A stretch of 5,957 nt of DNA, from the NCBI GenBank assembly GCA_021780015.1, contig JAJXZN010000016.1:1-5957 (forward strand), given 5' to 3'. This DNA is from Pseudomonadota bacterium. Its GTDB lineage: Bacteria; Pseudomonadota; Alphaproteobacteria; Rhizobiales; Beijerinckiaceae. How positions within the stretch are numbered: the first letter of the stretch is position 1; every line of letters begins with the position of its first letter. This document shows positions 4,838 through 5,957 of this stretch, piece by piece. The notes under the pieces were generated by a model. It ran no database searches, had not been told where the DNA came from, and worked only from the letters and a program-made list of their open reading frames with translations. The position numbers and the translations under genes were made by a program.

Positions 4838-5957
4838 ATGCGGTTGCGTCTTCATGGCTTGGTTGCCGCTGCGCTCTTGGTCTTCGCGGCCGGGCGCGCC
4901 CTGGCGACCCCGTCGCTCGTGATGGATGTCGCAACCGGCGATGTGCTCTATGAAAACGAGGCGACGCGGCCCTGGTTTCCCGCTTCGCTGACCAAGCTGA
5001 TGACCGTCTATGTCACGCTGAGCGCGGTGCGCGACCATCAGATCTCGCTCGATACGCCGCTCGTCGTGTCGCGCTATGCGGCCTCCATGCCGCCGTCGAA
5101 GATGGGCTTTCGTCCCGGCACCGAGGTGACGCTCGGTAATGCGCTCAAAATGCTGATGGTGAAATCGCCGAACGATATGGCCATCACGATCGCCGAAGGC
5201 GTTGCCGGTTCGGTCGATGCCTTTGCCGACGATATGAATGCCGCCGCGGCGCAACTCGGCATGAAGCAGAGCCATTTCGTCAATCCGAACGGCCTGCCCA
5301 ACCCGGACCATTATTCGTCGGCGCGTGATCTCGCCGTCCTCGGCCGCGCGCTTTATCGGACATTTCCCCAATATGCCGATCTCTTCGACATCGGCGCCAT
5401 GCGCGTCGACGGCAAAGTCATTCCCAATCACAACGACATGCTCGGCCGCTATCCGGGCGCCGACGGCATGAAGACGGGCTTCACTTGCGATGCCGGGTTC
5501 AATCTCGTCGCCAGCGCGACGCGCGGCAATCGTCACTATATCGCGGTTGTCCTCGGCGCGCCGACACCGCGCGAACGCCTCGTCCGCACCGCCGTGTTGC
5601 TCGATCGCGCCTTCGACGGGATCGACCAGCCGCAGCCGATGGATGCCGACGAGCCGACCGGCGGCGAACCGGAAGATCTGCGCGAACTCGTCTGTCATCG
5701 CCGCAGCCACGCCATGGCGGTCTTCCAGGCAGAGACCGATCGCTTAGAGGCGCCGCTGCTGACCATCGGGCAAAAGTCGGGCGCGCCTTTCGGCCTCTTC
5801 ACCGCCTCGGCCCTGGCACAGGAAACACCGGCTGCCTTGCGGATTGCGATGATGCCGGTTCCCGCGTTCGATCCGGAGCCCGTCTCCGTCGGGGCAGAGC
5901 CTGGCTATAAGGGCCCGATCGCCGGGCCGCGGCCGCCGCATACCCCGGTCGGCACGC
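4838..5957 (+). CDS. D-alanyl-D-alanine carboxypeptidase (S11 / low-molecular-weight PBP), 3' truncated
   Basis: The enzyme removes the terminal D-alanine from peptidoglycan pentapeptides in the periplasm, limiting cross-linking (PBP5/DacA-like). A Sec signal peptide is clear: a basic M-R-L-R-L start, a hydrophobic stretch (8-18), and A21-L-A23 before a predicted cut at T24. All three penicillin-binding motifs are present: S50-L-T-K53 (nucleophile and base), S110-P-N112 and K212-T-G214. SPN replaces the SGN of E. coli PBP5; SxN tolerates this. The stretch P-S-K-M-G-F-R-P-G between the first two motifs is typical of alphaproteobacterial members. After the catalytic domain (to about 265) comes a Pro-rich tail that is still open at the window edge (373 complete codons), so a C-terminal domain or membrane anchor cannot be judged. 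AGGG at 4827-4830, seven bases before the ATG at 4838, supports the start. Confidence 0.94.
   Translation, partial: MRLRLHGLVAAALLVFAAGRALATPSLVMDVATGDVLYENEATRPWFPASLTKLMTVYVTLSAVRDHQISLDTPLVVSRYAASMPPSKMGFRPGTEVTLGNALKMLMVKSPNDMAITIAEGVAGSVDAFADDMNAAAAQLGMKQSHFVNPNGLPNPDHYSSARDLAVLGRALYRTFPQYADLFDIGAMRVDGKVIPNHNDMLGRYPGADGMKTGFTCDAGFNLVASATRGNRHYIAVVLGAPTPRERLVRTAVLLDRAFDGIDQPQPMDADEPTGGEPEDLRELVCHRRSHAMAVFQAETDRLEAPLLTIGQKSGAPFGLFTASALAQETPAALRIAMMPVPAFDPEPVSVGAEPGYKGPIAGPRPPHTPVGT

Noticed and set aside
4781..5710. 309-codon open frame on the - strand opposite the carboxypeptidase gene
   Set aside because: The + strand encodes a signal peptide and all three PBP motifs in order. The antisense translation is His/Arg/Gly-rich without motifs, as expected of a shadow frame.

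Overview
The window looks like a housekeeping stretch of an alphaproteobacterial chromosome, most likely Hyphomicrobiales (Rhizobiales). The evidence is high G+C, strong GC bias at third codon positions, an alphaproteobacterial-type L28, an aerobic-type cobaltochelatase pair (CobS/CobT), a short C-terminal-J-domain protein beside BolA, and an intergenic palindrome resembling those common in rhizobial genomes. The genus cannot be fixed from sequence reading alone.

Layout. Positions 1-156 hold the C-terminal quarter of LeuD (leucine biosynthesis). The 179-base gap after it (157-335) holds a candidate promoter, a ~50-base imperfect palindromic repeat and the rpmB Shine-Dalgarno region. rpmB (ribosomal protein L28) occupies 336-623. 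It converges, with a 27-base gap, on a minus-strand group read right to left: a 200-residue J-domain protein (4307-3705), cobS (3588-2587) and cobT (2582-651). cobS and cobT are separated by only four bases and are almost certainly co-transcribed. The J-protein gene lies 116 bases upstream of cobS, a gap that has its own -10-like element. Divergent from the J-protein gene is a bolA-family gene (4391-4690), followed by a D-alanyl-D-alanine carboxypeptidase (4838 to the end, 3' end cut off by the window).

How the genes work together. CobS (AAA+ ATPase) and CobT (von Willebrand A / MIDAS subunit) are two of the three subunits of the ATP-dependent cobaltochelatase of aerobic cobalamin synthesis. 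The large CobN subunit is not in the window. BolA proteins generally work with monothiol glutaredoxins in iron-sulfur and iron homeostasis. The J-domain protein has a Cys/His set near its N terminus that could bind zinc and an intact HPD motif for stimulating Hsp70, but its substrate is unknown. The carboxypeptidase trims peptidoglycan stem peptides in the periplasm.

I see no CRISPR array, tRNA, rRNA, transposase, phage gene or obviously foreign gene. I found no clearly new system. The most interesting points are the uncharacterised J-protein in a BolA/CobS/CobT neighbourhood, a possible leaderless promoter and dyad between it and bolA, and the palindromic repeat that may lie in the rpmB leader.
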